Virus record (IMG/VR): IMGVR_UViG_3300036791_000604
Coordinates: 1-39,673 of that record
DNA length: 39,673 nucleotides
Reading direction: 5' to 3' (one strand)
Source: a virus
Shown here one piece after another: positions 24,409 through 32,716 of this stretch (its first letter is position 1; every line of letters begins with the position of its first letter). The translations under genes and the position numbers were made by a program. The notes beneath the pieces are model-generated. The model searched no databases. It was not told the DNA's origin and was given only the letters and a program-made list of their open reading frames with translations.

Positions 24409-24938
24409 ATCGCGTTGCGAGCCTCGTCGCGCTCGACGCCCTCGAGGCGCCGCTCTTCGAGGATGTGGCCGCGAGTCATCAGCCGATCGAGGTTGCGCTG
24501 CCACCAGTCGATCGGCCAGACGCCACCGAGGTCGAGCCCGGAGGTGTCGAGGTCATACGCGGTCGCTGAACCGAGCGTGTTGTCGAGGCAGCGCTGCAAC
24601 CCCTCTCGCGCGTCGAGGAAGATGTCGCGGAGTCGCTCGTAGGTCGATTGGTTGGACTGGGTTTGCTCGGGCCAGAACGCGGCCTCGGTGAGCATTGACG
24701 CGAGGAGGGCGACCGTTGACTCGGCGCCCTCCATGCACGTCGGAGGGATCGGGCCGGCGTCGTCGCGAATCAGGGTTCGAGCGATATCGATTCGCGCCTG
24801 TACCTGCTCGCGGGTTGGTCGCGTGTCCTCGGTCCAGACGCCGAGCTCGTTCCCGTCGCTGTCTTTCGTGCGAGCCGTCAGCAGCGCCGCGACATCCTCC
24901 GGTGTCGCTTCTGGCACTGCCGGCGGCTCGGTACTCAT
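24405..24938 (-). CDS. Head-tail connector (adaptor) protein (177 aa)
   Basis: This mostly helical protein (THREQVQARIDIARTLIRDD-like stretch, then CMEGAESTVALLASMLTEAA) has the composition of gp6/gp15-type adaptors that bind beneath the portal. It is the first gene after the capsid gene, 10 bp downstream, and is translationally coupled to the next gene. The C-terminal 50 residues are charged. The call is by context and fold pattern. Confidence 0.65.
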   Translation of the reverse strand: MSTEPPAVPEATPEDVAALLTARTKDSDGNELGVWTEDTRPTREQVQARIDIARTLIRDDAGPIPPTCMEGAESTVALLASMLTEAAFWPEQTQSNQSTYERLRDIFLDAREGLQRCLDNTLGSATAYDLDTSGLDLGGVWPIDWWQRNLDRLMTRGHILEERRLEGVERDEARNAI

Positions 24939-24947
24939 GGGTCTTCG

Positions 24948-25928
24948 CTACTCCGCGCTCGAGCGCTTCCGGACGGTCGCGCTCCGCTCGCCGCCCTCGG
25001 GCGGGGGCGGGGGAGGCTCGGTAACCGACTGCCACTCGCAGGTCACGAATGGATTGACCAGCGGTTGCGATCCGGGACCGGGCATCATCGGTTGGCCGAT
25101 CGCGACGCCGATTCGCGCGTAGACCTTGACCAACGTCACGTTGTCCTGAAATGCACTCGCGACGAGCACGCCGGCGTCGTCAAACAGCACGCCGTCGGTC
25201 GAGCGACCGAAGGTCACGTCTTCGCGAATTCCGATCGCGAGGTACGACCAGCCGCCGACAATCGCCTCGGGCTCGAAATTCCAGATCAGCGACCGCGAGA
25301 CGGGGACGCCATAAATGGTCATCGCCGGCGCCTCTCCCGGTAGCGCGTGAGCGTCGCGGTATGCCTGGCGCAACGCCGAGCCGATCGCGGGACCGGCAGC
25401 GACCCCATCGGGGAGGATGCCCTGGCCCTCGAGCAACGTCATACCGGCATCGAGCGCGGTGAGCGGATCGCCGCCGGTTGGACCGGGTGTCGCAAACGCG
25501 ATGACGCCACCCGGCGGGAAACTCGCGGGTGCGCCCGTACCGTCCATGATCGCTTGGTCGATGGCCCACGCCATCGCGTCAGCCATCTCCGATTCGACTT
25601 GGCCCTCCACGTCGAAATTCGCGTCCATGATCCACGCGTTCGGGACGGGGAGGACGGCCGCGACCTCTTCGACCTTTATCTCCTTACTCGTCCACTTGAT
25701 TTCGGTGATTGGCTTGCGACCGCCGTAGGCCGGCGTCACGAAAGCCGCCGACGGCCGAAACGCGACGACGGGGATTGACTCGGTTGCGGCGCTCATTCGC
25801 ATCGTCCGACCGAGCGCCATCGCTATTGACTTTTGCTGGATACGACCGATGAAGTCCTGCGCGACTCCGCGTGGCAGGAAGTCCGGTGCGTTTTCCCAAG
25901 GTGGGACGGTGACGGGGCCAGTGCCCAT
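24948..25928 (-). CDS. HK97-type major capsid protein (326 aa)
   Basis: The sequence shows HK97-fold features: an N-arm (SIAMALGRTMRMSAATESIP), the E-loop and spine region (TEIKWTSKEIKVEEVAAVLP and VPNAWIMDANFDVEGQVESE), an A-domain with AIDQAIMDGTGAP, and WNFEPEAIVGGWSYLAIGIR near the end. A strong ribosome site (GAGGAGG) precedes the ATG at 25928. The C-terminal 20 residues are Pro-rich and basic. It forms the capsid shell. Confidence 0.92.
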   Translation of the reverse strand: MGTGPVTVPPWENAPDFLPRGVAQDFIGRIQQKSIAMALGRTMRMSAATESIPVVAFRPSAAFVTPAYGGRKPITEIKWTSKEIKVEEVAAVLPVPNAWIMDANFDVEGQVESEMADAMAWAIDQAIMDGTGAPASFPPGGVIAFATPGPTGGDPLTALDAGMTLLEGQGILPDGVAAGPAIGSALRQAYRDAHALPGEAPAMTIYGVPVSRSLIWNFEPEAIVGGWSYLAIGIREDVTFGRSTDGVLFDDAGVLVASAFQDNVTLVKVYARIGVAIGQPMMPGPGSQPLVNPFVTCEWQSVTEPPPPPPEGGERSATVRKRSSAE

Positions 25929-26111
25929 TGAGCGAAAACCTCCTCTCGCGCCGCAACGCGAGTCAGTGATTAGGTTTTCGGCTCCCGGAGTGAGTCGCGG
26001 TTCTCCCGCTGCCGCCCACTCAAGTCAAACGGACCTGCCGTGCCGCCGTGTGGTTGCGCCGAGGCTCTCCCGTCCGCACGCAACCGACAATTCGCTGTAT
26101 ATCAGACGGGT
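25929..26111 (-). promoter_or_regulatory. 183-bp leader of the capsid gene
   Basis: This is the largest gap in the late operon. On the minus strand it holds a TTGACT word (around 26017-26022), a 7-bp stem GGTTGCG/CGCAACC near 26060-26092, and a CTCGCG/CGCGAG hairpin immediately before the GAGGAGG ribosome site. A capsid-specific promoter or RNA-stabilising hairpin is plausible. No good -10 element was found at the right spacing. Confidence 0.35.
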
Positions 26112-26690
26112 CTAGCCACGCAACCAGGACCGTTCGCGGGGCCGGCCGTTGGGTTGCTCGGTGCGGGCGCCCTGGGTAATCACCGACCCCGATCGCTCCG
26201 GTTTCTTGGCGAGCCACGGTTTCGCGGTGAGTAGCTCGGTGAGCGCCTTGTCGATCTTGTCGCGCCGGCGCTTCTCGTCGCGCTCCTCCACGAGCTCGTC
26301 AATCGCCAAATTGAGCACCGCGTCTTGCGGATCGTTGAAACGATCAGCGGCTCGAGCCTGGATCGCGAGTGTCACGAACTGTCGCTCATATCCGAGGACC
26401 GCCGTCTGATGTTCGGTCGTCGCGGTCTGCCGGCCTCGCTCCTCAGCCTCCCGGACGAGTCGCTCCTGCTCGGTCTCGTGTTGCTTCTGGAGGCGCTCGA
26501 GCGCCCGCCGGCTCTCCACGAGCTCGTGGCGCAACCCGGCCGATTCGGTGTTCGCGCGTCTGTGCCCCTCGAGGGCGCCGTCAACTAGGCGTCGCGTTGA
26601 CTCGTCCAACTTCGCGAGTGCCTCAGCGGAGGGCGCCTCGGGCGCGGGTGGCGGGGTTTCGGGCGGTGGCGCGGGCGGGGTTTCGCTCAT
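26112..26690 (-). CDS. Capsid scaffolding protein (192 aa)
   Basis: The protein has a Pro/Ala/Glu-rich start (TPPAPPPETPPPAPEAPS), a long coiled coil at about 45-105 (LRHELVESRRALERLQKQHE and on), and a basic C-terminus (TEQPNGRPRERSWLRG), which is the usual capsid-binding end of scaffolds. It lies just upstream of the capsid gene. It would be lost from mature heads. The ATG at 26690 gives a normal scaffold length. Confidence 0.82.
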   Translation of the reverse strand: MSETPPAPPPETPPPAPEAPSAEALAKLDESTRRLVDGALEGHRRANTESAGLRHELVESRRALERLQKQHETEQERLVREAEERGRQTATTEHQTAVLGYERQFVTLAIQARAADRFNDPQDAVLNLAIDELVEERDEKRRRDKIDKALTELLTAKPWLAKKPERSGSVITQGARTEQPNGRPRERSWLRG

Positions 26691-26699
26691 ATCTTGACC

Positions 26700-27299
26700 T
26701 CAGAATTCGACGGCGGGGGCGCAACCGCACGGCCCGCCGGGGTGGCGTGGGTTGTCGCGGCTGTGCGGGACGGGGACGGTCACGGCGGAGAGGTAGCGAG
26801 CTCCGGTACTCGCGATGAACTGGCACCAGTCGCACGCGCCGGCGTTGGGCTCGAGCCGCCACCTCGGTTCGCGGTCGGTGACGCGGGCGCCCTCGTCAAG
26901 TCCGACCCGTTGCGCCGTCTGGACCGTACTCTGGGCGGTGCCACCCGCGACCGAGCCGGCGGTCGCTCGGGCCTCGGTCTCTTCGACGCCCTGGCCGAGC
27001 TCTGTGAACAGCGACTCCCAGCCGGCCTCGGCGGTCGGTGACTGCGGAGACGCGTAAGCGACCGCGCCCTTATCGACTGGCAGGACCGGCGGATAGTAGG
27101 CGTTGATATACGCGAGCGCGAGTTGGAACGCTTTTCGCTGCCCGCCGGAGACAACCCGCGAAACGGCAGTCGTGTACGCGAGTCGGGCCTCGTCGGTTCC
27201 CTCGAGCGGGATCGCGTGCGTGAGTCGCGTCACCGTGCCGCCGACGGCATCCTGCACTCGGCCCTGAGCTCGGACGTGCAACGCGTCAAGCTGCGACAA
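26700..27299 (-). CDS. MuF-like minor head protein (199 aa)
   Basis: The N-terminal two-thirds are helical (LAYTTAVSRVVSGGQRKAFQ, then LALAYINAYYPP). The end carries ACDWCQFIASTGARYL and HPGGPCGCAPAVEF, the Cys/His-rich signature of actinophage MuF-like or capsid-maturation proteins. It follows the portal gene, as usual. The start is uncertain: the TTG at 27299 lies 14 bp inside the portal gene, and downstream starts are possible. No separate capsid protease was seen, so this protein may contribute to maturation. Confidence 0.75.
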   Translation of the reverse strand: MSQLDALHVRAQGRVQDAVGGTVTRLTHAIPLEGTDEARLAYTTAVSRVVSGGQRKAFQLALAYINAYYPPVLPVDKGAVAYASPQSPTAEAGWESLFTELGQGVEETEARATAGSVAGGTAQSTVQTAQRVGLDEGARVTDREPRWRLEPNAGACDWCQFIASTGARYLSAVTVPVPHSRDNPRHPGGPCGCAPAVEF

Positions 27300-28758
27300 C
27301 GGGCGCCTCGGGTGGCGCGGCCGGTGGCGGTGGCGGTGACGCCGGCGCCGGGACCGGGACCGGCGCCGGCGCCGTGGAGGCGGCCGCGAGTAAGTCGCTT
27401 GCAGCTTGTTCGGTTGTCCACTCTGAAATCTGTTGCGGTGAGAATCCGCCGTACTCCCAGAGCGCCGGCTCGGGGACGCCGAGCGAGGCCCACTTGGTCG
27501 CGGCGTCCGCGACCTGGGCGGGGTTGCGCTTCTCGGCGTCTACCCATTCGACCTCAAACTCTTCGACATCGACCACGATGCCCGCGAGTTGCGACCAGAG
27601 CCAGAACGCCTGCTCCCACGCTTCGCCGTATTGGTTTTGGCGGTCTTCAACTTTGGAGACGAGCCCGGTTTCGGCCGCGATCAGCGACTCGGCGGAGGGC
27701 GGGTTCGCGAGGTTGCGCTGCATCAGGTAGTGCGCCGGCACCCGCGAGATTGCGGCGAGCGTCGCGATCTGCGAATCGATCGCGGTGAGGTACCCCGACG
27801 GGTCGGTCGCGTCGAACGAGCCGAAGGACCCGTCGGCCTTTTCGTTCACCCACAGTCGCGTCACGGCCGACTTGTACGGTTCGATCGGCTTGCCAGTGTC
27901 GGGGTCGCGGGGGACCTGCAACCCAGTCGCCCACTTCTGCCGGAACGATCCATAGTGGCTCGTCAGCATCAAGTCGAGAGTGAGTCGGTCGATTCGCTGC
28001 AAGATCGGGATGCAGTCCTCTATCTCCGAGGCGCCACCCGCGAGCACGTTGACGCGATTCTCGAACGGAACGACCGGGACGGCGCCGAGCGGGTTGCTCG
28101 TCACCTCGGGACCGTCTGACCACTCCATGAACCGGCCACGCCGGCGCGAGTCGATCGGCATAGCGCCGATGTCGCGTGGCGGCCGGGGGACCTCGGCCAG
28201 CCATCGGTAGGTCGCTTCGGGCCGGTAGAGCTCGGTGACCCACTGCCGGCGCGACCAATCGAGCGGATAGATTTTCAGCGCGGCCGCGACTCGCTGTCGG
28301 TCGGTGAGGTCGGGCTCGTGGGTGACCTCGAACGATGACTCGGGGACGATTCGCGGGCCGCCGCCGGTATCCGCAACCGAGACGTAGCCGGTACCGCCAA
28401 TTAGCGCTTCGGTGTAGATCAGCCGTTGGTCGGCGGTCAGTCGCGCTCGCTGAAACGCGTCCCAGACCTCACTCGCGGCCTCGGTGTTGTCGGCACTGCG
28501 GACGCCCTGGACCCGGAGTCGCTCAGCGACAGAATCGACCACGAGTCGCGCCCACGGCGTAATCGCGTGATCGAGGAATAGTTGGTAGGCGGCCGCGTAG
28601 CCAGCCGGCACGTCGGGGAGGTCCTGTTGGCCGCGATACCAGCCCCAGAGCTCGCCGTTGCGGGCGCGTTGCTCAGCGAGGCGCCACAGCAACCGATCCC
28701 GTTGCAGGTCAATGTCTTCGACTAGCGCCGTGTCCGCAAGCGTGACGGACGCTTCCAT
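27286..28758 (-). CDS. Portal protein (490 aa)
   Basis: The protein follows the SPP1-type portal pattern: an N-terminal region with GWYRGQQDLPDVPAGYAAAY, HAITPWARLVVDSVAERLRV, then the wing and stem (VPVVPFENRVNVLAGGASEI, IPILQRIDRLTLDLMLTSHY), and a crown (RVPAHYLMQRNLANPPSAES). The C-terminus is Ala/Pro-rich. The dodecameric portal is the DNA entry channel and binds terminase. The ATG at 28758 is about 43 bp downstream of the terminase gene. Confidence 0.92.
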   Translation of the reverse strand: MEASVTLADTALVEDIDLQRDRLLWRLAEQRARNGELWGWYRGQQDLPDVPAGYAAAYQLFLDHAITPWARLVVDSVAERLRVQGVRSADNTEAASEVWDAFQRARLTADQRLIYTEALIGGTGYVSVADTGGGPRIVPESSFEVTHEPDLTDRQRVAAALKIYPLDWSRRQWVTELYRPEATYRWLAEVPRPPRDIGAMPIDSRRRGRFMEWSDGPEVTSNPLGAVPVVPFENRVNVLAGGASEIEDCIPILQRIDRLTLDLMLTSHYGSFRQKWATGLQVPRDPDTGKPIEPYKSAVTRLWVNEKADGSFGSFDATDPSGYLTAIDSQIATLAAISRVPAHYLMQRNLANPPSAESLIAAETGLVSKVEDRQNQYGEAWEQAFWLWSQLAGIVVDVEEFEVEWVDAEKRNPAQVADAATKWASLGVPEPALWEYGGFSPQQISEWTTEQAASDLLAAASTAPAPVPVPAPASPPPPPAAPPEAPVVAA

Positions 28759-28801
28759 TGATCGAACACTCTACCCATCGGGGAAACGCCCGTTACTTCA
28801 A

Positions 28802-30232
28802 TCAGAACATGAGCAACTCGCCGGGGCTCGTGTCGGCGGTCGCGAGCTCGTCGGCGCGAGCCTCCCACGCGAGTACCGACGCGACCGCCGCGTCGATCTT
28901 GTCGGCGCTCGTGGACCCCGGTTTCGCGAGCCAGTACCCGCCACGCACCTCTCGCATCTGTGCATTGAGCGCGTGGCGGGTGAGGGTCTCGTCGCCAGTG
29001 TGGGGGATACGACCGGCGGCGAGGTCAGTCCGGAATCGCTCCACGGCGTCGATCATTCGACCCCGCTTAGTCGCGAACCGCTTGACAACCTCACCGTACT
29101 CTCGCGCCCAATCGTCAATCTCCGTCTGCCATAGCGGCGGGTCGAAGTAGGCGCGAACCACGCGATATCGCTCGAACGCGTCGGCAATCGTGGCGTCAAC
29201 CTCTTTGCTCGGTACCTCCCAGGGGCGACCGTCGGCCGGGTCCTCCCAAATGTGGAGCGGTTGCAGGAGGCCGTCGGAGAGCCGGCACGCCATCAGCGCG
29301 GTCGCGTCACCGATCCGGGCGCCGTCGAATCCGAGCGTGATTTGGTCGCGGTCCTCGAGGCGCTCGTCGCTCTTCGCGGCTTGCCATTGGTCGGGGTCCA
29401 GCCACCAGATACTTTCCGAGGCCCAGAGCCCGCACGCGAACCTGGCCCACTGCCACGGCAGGGTTGACGGCGAGTCGTGTCGCTCTTGGAGGAGCTCGCG
29501 GGTTTGCCATGAGGCGGGGTTCGCGCGTTTGACAGTTTTCATGTCGTGCACGTCGTCGCCCTCTCCGAGCGACCACTCGTGCAACACGAACGCCCGATCG
29601 GGGCTCCGCGCGAATAGATAGGCGCCGGTCTGTTTGCGCTCGGTCAGTTGCCGCGCAACCGCCCGCATTGTCCCCAGGGGCGAAGTCTCCCGATCGCCGG
29701 CGGTCGAAATCGTAATCATGCGACCGTCTCGAGGTCCGAGCCCGTCGCGGAAAACGCCGTAGAGCGCGGCCGAGCGGTGGCGGTGGAGCTCGTCCACGAG
29801 TGCGAGCGTGGGTCGCACGCCGTCGGCTGTGTCAACGTCGGCGGCCAGCACGCGAATCCGGCCGGCGTCCTCGAGGTGGCGAATCTGCCGGTATCCACGC
29901 TGGACCTTGACGAGCGCCGCGAGTCCGGGTGAGCGCCGTATGAACCCGTAGGCCGCGTCGAACAGGATCATCGCTTGGTCGCGGCTCGCGGCGGCGATCA
30001 CGCACTCGGCGTCGGGGACGGTGAGGAGGTGAAAGAGGGAGAGCGCCGCGAGTAGGGTGGACTTCCCGTTTTTCTTGGGGAGCAACACGACCGTCTCGCG
30101 AGCGCCGTTGAAGTGGTCGGTGAGGATTCGCCTCTCGAACGGCTCGAGTGGCATCGGGACGCCCTGCTCGAGTACGAGTAAGCCGCAAAACGCGGCGAAG
30201 TGTTTGAGGTCAGCGCGGCCGGCGTTTGGCAA
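28802..30232 (-). CDS. terL: Terminase large subunit (476 aa)
   Basis: The ATPase domain has an HK97-group Walker A (LLPKKNGKST, about 51-60), a Walker B (ALVDELH, 144-150) and a following ISTAGD coupling motif. The C-terminal nuclease domain shows Asp residues in FDGARIGDATALMAC and AYFDPPLWQTEI, and in SADKIDAAVASVLAWE. It pumps and cuts DNA during packaging. The TTG at 30232 is chosen because it keeps the conserved start HFAAFCGLLVLEQGVPMPLE while overlapping terS by only 23 bp. The first ATG (MPLEPF) would remove conserved sequence. Confidence 0.93.
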   Translation of the reverse strand: MPNAGRADLKHFAAFCGLLVLEQGVPMPLEPFERRILTDHFNGARETVVLLPKKNGKSTLLAALSLFHLLTVPDAECVIAAASRDQAMILFDAAYGFIRRSPGLAALVKVQRGYRQIRHLEDAGRIRVLAADVDTADGVRPTLALVDELHRHRSAALYGVFRDGLGPRDGRMITISTAGDRETSPLGTMRAVARQLTERKQTGAYLFARSPDRAFVLHEWSLGEGDDVHDMKTVKRANPASWQTRELLQERHDSPSTLPWQWARFACGLWASESIWWLDPDQWQAAKSDERLEDRDQITLGFDGARIGDATALMACRLSDGLLQPLHIWEDPADGRPWEVPSKEVDATIADAFERYRVVRAYFDPPLWQTEIDDWAREYGEVVKRFATKRGRMIDAVERFRTDLAAGRIPHTGDETLTRHALNAQMREVRGGYWLAKPGSTSADKIDAAVASVLAWEARADELATADTSPGELLMF

Positions 30233-30632
30233 GGTCGATGACTTCCGCGAACGCCTTCTCGCTCTCGGCCGCCGTCGGCTCGGACTTCGCGGCCTCGGCC
30301 GTCGCCTTACCCCAGCGCTCAGGGAAGCGTCGCTCGAGTAACCACGCGGCGGCGCCCCACGATCCGTTCCCGGCGGCTTGCGCGATCCGCGCGACGAAAC
30401 TGACCTCGGACTCGGCTCGAGCTCGCTCCACCCGGTCGAAGAAATTGCGGTGAGGCGTCCCCTCCGGCGCGTCGCGGCCCTTCTCGATCCAGACGTAGTA
30501 AGTGGACCTCGCGACCCCGATCGTCTGCGCCGCGACCTCTGCGGTGGCGCCGGCGCGGATCGCCTGCTCAAGTCGCAGCATCCCGTCGGCGTCGGGGAGC
30601 GGTTTAGCCGCCACGCCGGGATCGTAGGACAT
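30210..30632 (-). CDS. terS: Terminase small subunit (140 aa)
   Basis: A helix-turn-helix is visible at about 25-55 (GATAEVAAQTIGVARSTYYV, then WIEKGRDAPEG), followed by helical oligomerisation segments (FFDRVERARAESEVSFVARI) and a charged C-terminus. It recognises the packaging site and loads TerL. The ATG at 30632 heads the late operon. An array of GAGCTCGAGGC elements lies immediately upstream and could be its binding site. Confidence 0.85.
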   Translation of the reverse strand: MSYDPGVAAKPLPDADGMLRLEQAIRAGATAEVAAQTIGVARSTYYVWIEKGRDAPEGTPHRNFFDRVERARAESEVSFVARIAQAAGNGSWGAAAWLLERRFPERWGKATAEAAKSEPTAAESEKAFAEVIDLAKRRPR

Positions 30633-30657
30633 CGGCGTAACGCCGGTTTCTTCTATC

Positions 30658-30736
30658 GAGCTCGAGGCCGCCGGCGGAGCTCGAGGCGCTCGAGCTCGAG
30701 GCGCCGAGCTCGAGGCCGGCCGGCGGAGCTCGAGGC
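30658..30736. repeat. Five GAGCTCGAGGC elements upstream of terS
   Basis: The 11-mer GAGCTCGAGGC occurs at 30658-30668, 30677-30687, 30692-30702, 30706-30716 and 30726-30736, separated by GC-rich spacers of 3-9 bp. Each copy contains the SacI/XhoI-like palindromes GAGCTC and CTCGAG. It lies in the non-coding stretch between divergent terS and the ArdC-like gene. It might be a pac/cos recognition region or a terminator-like structure. The motif GAGCTCG is common across the whole phage. Confidence 0.7.
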
Positions 30737-30764
30737 CCAGCGCGGGCGCCCTATTTCGACGTTT

Positions 30765-30815
30765 CTAAGAACATCGTAAGAGCCCCTTGACCGAATAGAC
30801 GATATCGTCTATTGT
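30765..30815 (+). promoter_or_regulatory. Rightward promoter P1 with 20-bp palindromic operator
   Basis: TTGACC at 30787-30792 and TATTGT at 30810-30815 are separated by 17 bp, a good sigma-70-type promoter. The perfect palindrome AATAGACGATATCGTCTATT at 30794-30813 fills the spacer and overlaps the -10, so a bound repressor would block transcription. The block 30765-30811 is repeated at 31814-31860 with 43 of 47 bases identical, including TAAGA words 11 bp apart upstream of -35. It drives the ArdC-like gene. Confidence 0.85.
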
Positions 30816-30877
30816 ATGCCTCACGTTGGATACAGGCTCGGAGACGAGCTCGAGAGACCCCGATAGGAGACCCCCAA

Positions 30878-31759
30878 ATGACTAAAAAGGCGTATGCCAA
30901 AAAATTCACTGACGAGCAGAGGGCCGAATACAAGGCCCAACAGAAAGAGGAGGCGCAGGCTCGACTCGCACAAGCGGTTGCGTCGATGCAGAGCACCGAC
31001 GGATTCCAGAACTGGCTCCGAGCCCGCGCACGTTTCCACAATTACTCATTTGGAAACACGCTCCTAATCCTGGCCCAGAACCCGGAGGCGACTCGGGTGG
31101 CGGCGGCCTCAGTGTGGAAGGACCTCGGCCGGTTCCCGGCTAAGGGTTCACACGCCCTGAGAATCTTCGCGCCGATCGAGTGGTTTGTCCCTTGTGATAG
31201 TGACGAGCAGGGCGCCCGCTTCAATTCAAAAAAGAATCGGTGGGAGAAAAAGGTCCGCTCTTTCAAGTTGGTTCCGGTTTTTGACGTATCACAAACCGAC
31301 GGTGACGAGCTCCCCACTCCGCCGATGCCGGCCGAGCTCGAGGGAGACTCACATAAGGACCTCGAACCGAAGCTAGTGAAGTTGGCGGCAGAGCTCGGTT
31401 TCTCGGTTGACACTGAGGCGCTCGAGGGTGATATGGGCGGATACTGTGACCCGACGGCTAAGCGGATTGTCCTGGCCGAAGGACATTCGGCTAACGGTAG
31501 GGTGAGGGTACTAGTGCATGAAATTGCGCACGCTCTCGGTATCGGTTATAAGGACTACGGTCGGAGCATGGCCGAAGTTCTAGTCGAGTCGGTTACCTAT
31601 ATTGTCCTGGCCGGCGCTGGACTGGACATTGACGCCGCATCGGTTCCGTATGTGGCGGGGTGGGCCGGTACTAGTGACGCCCAAACCGCACTCGAGCAGT
31701 TTGCCGGCAAAGTTGACGAGACGGCTAGGCGTATCGAGTCGGCTATTTATGCCGACTGA
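30878..31759 (+). CDS. ArdC-like anti-restriction protein with zincin metallopeptidase domain (293 aa)
   Basis: The start ATG at 30878 follows ATAGGAGACCCCC. Residues 1-140 match the ArdC N-terminal DNA-binding domain (DGFQNWLRARARFHNYSFGN, TLLILAQNPEATRV, then WKDLGRFPAKGSHALRIFAP). Residues 160-293 hold a zincin-like metallopeptidase with HEIAHALGIGY (214-224) and a downstream Glu (MAEVLVES, 231-238). ArdC-type proteins are carried into or made early in new hosts by phages and plasmids to blunt restriction or other defences. It is the first gene under P1 and is followed by a strong hairpin. Confidence 0.87.
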   Translation: MTKKAYAKKFTDEQRAEYKAQQKEEAQARLAQAVASMQSTDGFQNWLRARARFHNYSFGNTLLILAQNPEATRVAAASVWKDLGRFPAKGSHALRIFAPIEWFVPCDSDEQGARFNSKKNRWEKKVRSFKLVPVFDVSQTDGDELPTPPMPAELEGDSHKDLEPKLVKLAAELGFSVDTEALEGDMGGYCDPTAKRIVLAEGHSANGRVRVLVHEIAHALGIGYKDYGRSMAEVLVESVTYIVLAGAGLDIDAASVPYVAGWAGTSDAQTALEQFAGKVDETARRIESAIYAD

Positions 31760-31767
31760 GCTCCGCC

Positions 31768-31798
31768 GGCGTCGGCGCCTCGAGCGGGCGCCGACGCC
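31768..31798 (+). terminator. 12-bp GC-rich hairpin after the ArdC-like gene
   Basis: GGCGTCGGCGCC at 31768-31779 pairs perfectly with GGCGCCGACGCC at 31787-31798 across a 7-nt loop, 9 bp past the stop codon. No T-run follows. It probably ends or attenuates P1 transcription just before P2. Confidence 0.65.
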
Positions 31799-31813
31799 CT
31801 CGAGCTCGAGCTC

Positions 31814-31864
31814 CTAAGAGCTCCGTAAGAACCCCTTGACCGAATAGACGATATCGTCTAAGAT
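31814..31864 (+). promoter_or_regulatory. Rightward promoter P2 with palindromic operator
   Basis: TTGACC at 31836-31841 and TAAGAT at 31859-31864 are 17 bp apart. The spacer contains the same operator, here a perfect 16-bp palindrome TAGACGATATCGTCTA at 31845-31860. The upstream sequence also copies P1. It drives the block of small genes from 31911 to 34220. An ATG at 31863 lies inside the -10 region and so is not used. Confidence 0.85.
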
Positions 31865-31910
31865 GTATCTTGTAATCGAGAAAGACCCCAAAGAAACGGA
31901 GACCCCCACG

Positions 31911-32147
31911 ATGTTCGACTTTGATCCTGAGCTCCCCGGCGGCTTTCAAGAGGCCGACCTGGAAATGGCCGAGCTCGAGGAGGCCGCTAGGTATCACTCC
32001 GCCGAACGTAAGGCCGGCCGTTGTACTCACCAGTGGGTACAGGGTCTAGCGTCCGATGGAACCTGGAAGGGTGACGGGCCGACGCCGGCTAAGGGCGAGG
32101 TCCTCTGCCTGCACTGTAACCAAATCGTCCCCGATCCCTGGGGCTAA
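31911..32147 (+). CDS. Small putative zinc-binding protein (78 aa)
   Basis: The ATG at 31911 follows GGAGACCCCCACG. The first 30 residues are acidic (FDFDPELPGGFQEADLEMAE). The end has GRCTHQWVQG and LCLHCNQIVPDP, a C-x-H...CxxC arrangement that could bind zinc. It is the first gene after P2. An upstream in-frame ATG at 31863 overlaps the promoter and is rejected. Function unknown. Confidence 0.72.
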   Translation: MFDFDPELPGGFQEADLEMAELEEAARYHSAERKAGRCTHQWVQGLASDGTWKGDGPTPAKGEVLCLHCNQIVPDPWG

Positions 32148-32161
32148 GAGGAGACCCCGAA

Positions 32162-32425
32162 ATGACTTACATTAGTGATACGTCTCAGGTGACCTCGGTT
32201 TGGTCACAGTATGGTCACCGATTCATGGGTGACGGTGAGGGTATAGAGTCCTGCCTCACTTGTGGCGCCGTGTATGACTTCATGGCACTAGCCGATGATC
32301 CGACCCGTGGAGAGTACCTACCGACTCCGCACCAATGCACGGGTGACACAAATATGGTGCACGGCTATCCCGGAGAGAGGGAGGCCGGCTTGAATTACGG
32401 CTGTAACTGCCTGCTCTGTAACTGA
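32162..32425 (+). CDS. Small cysteine-rich protein (87 aa)
   Basis: The ATG at 32162 follows GAGGAGACCCCGAA. The middle has SCLTCGAVYDF, then HQC; the end is NYGCNCLLCN, with several cysteines and His suitable for zinc binding. This architecture matches many small early proteins of actinophages. Function unknown. Confidence 0.72.
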   Translation: MTYISDTSQVTSVWSQYGHRFMGDGEGIESCLTCGAVYDFMALADDPTRGEYLPTPHQCTGDTNMVHGYPGEREAGLNYGCNCLLCN

Positions 32426-32446
32426 CGAAAACTAGGAGACCCCGAA

Positions 32447-32716
32447 ATGACAAACTATCCATTCAAGCGTTACGCTCTCGTCACCCTTACTTGGGACCGT
32501 GACAATCCGGCGGCTTATATGCCATCGAATTATCAGGTCACCTATACCGAGCCCTACGGTGACGATCGGCCGGCGTGGCGCACGGCTGTAATCGAGGGCC
32601 GGGACAATGCAGGGTGGACACTTGACGGTTATGTCCTGCCTCGTCTGGCCTCCGGCGGGATGCACGGTAAAGAGGTCGGTCTGGATCACCCGATATTCAA
32701 GAGGGTGCCGGCGTGA
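32447..32716 (+). CDS. Small hypothetical protein (89 aa)
   Basis: The ATG at 32447 follows TAGGAGACCCCGAA. The beta-rich sequence (KRYALVTLTWDRDNPAAYMP, then WRTAVIEGRDNAGWTLDGYV) ends KRVPA and overlaps the next start as GTGA. No family was recognised. Confidence 0.7.
   Translation: MTNYPFKRYALVTLTWDRDNPAAYMPSNYQVTYTEPYGDDRPAWRTAVIEGRDNAGWTLDGYVLPRLASGGMHGKEVGLDHPIFKRVPA

Noticed and set aside
28802-30571. 589-aa terminase large subunit
   Set aside because: The first 113 residues overlap terS in another frame and are low-complexity Arg/Ser; the family length and conserved start fit the TTG at 30232.
31863-31910. Start of the first P2 gene at ATG 31863
   Set aside because: That codon overlaps the -10 element of P2; the ATG at 31911 follows GGAGACCCCC.
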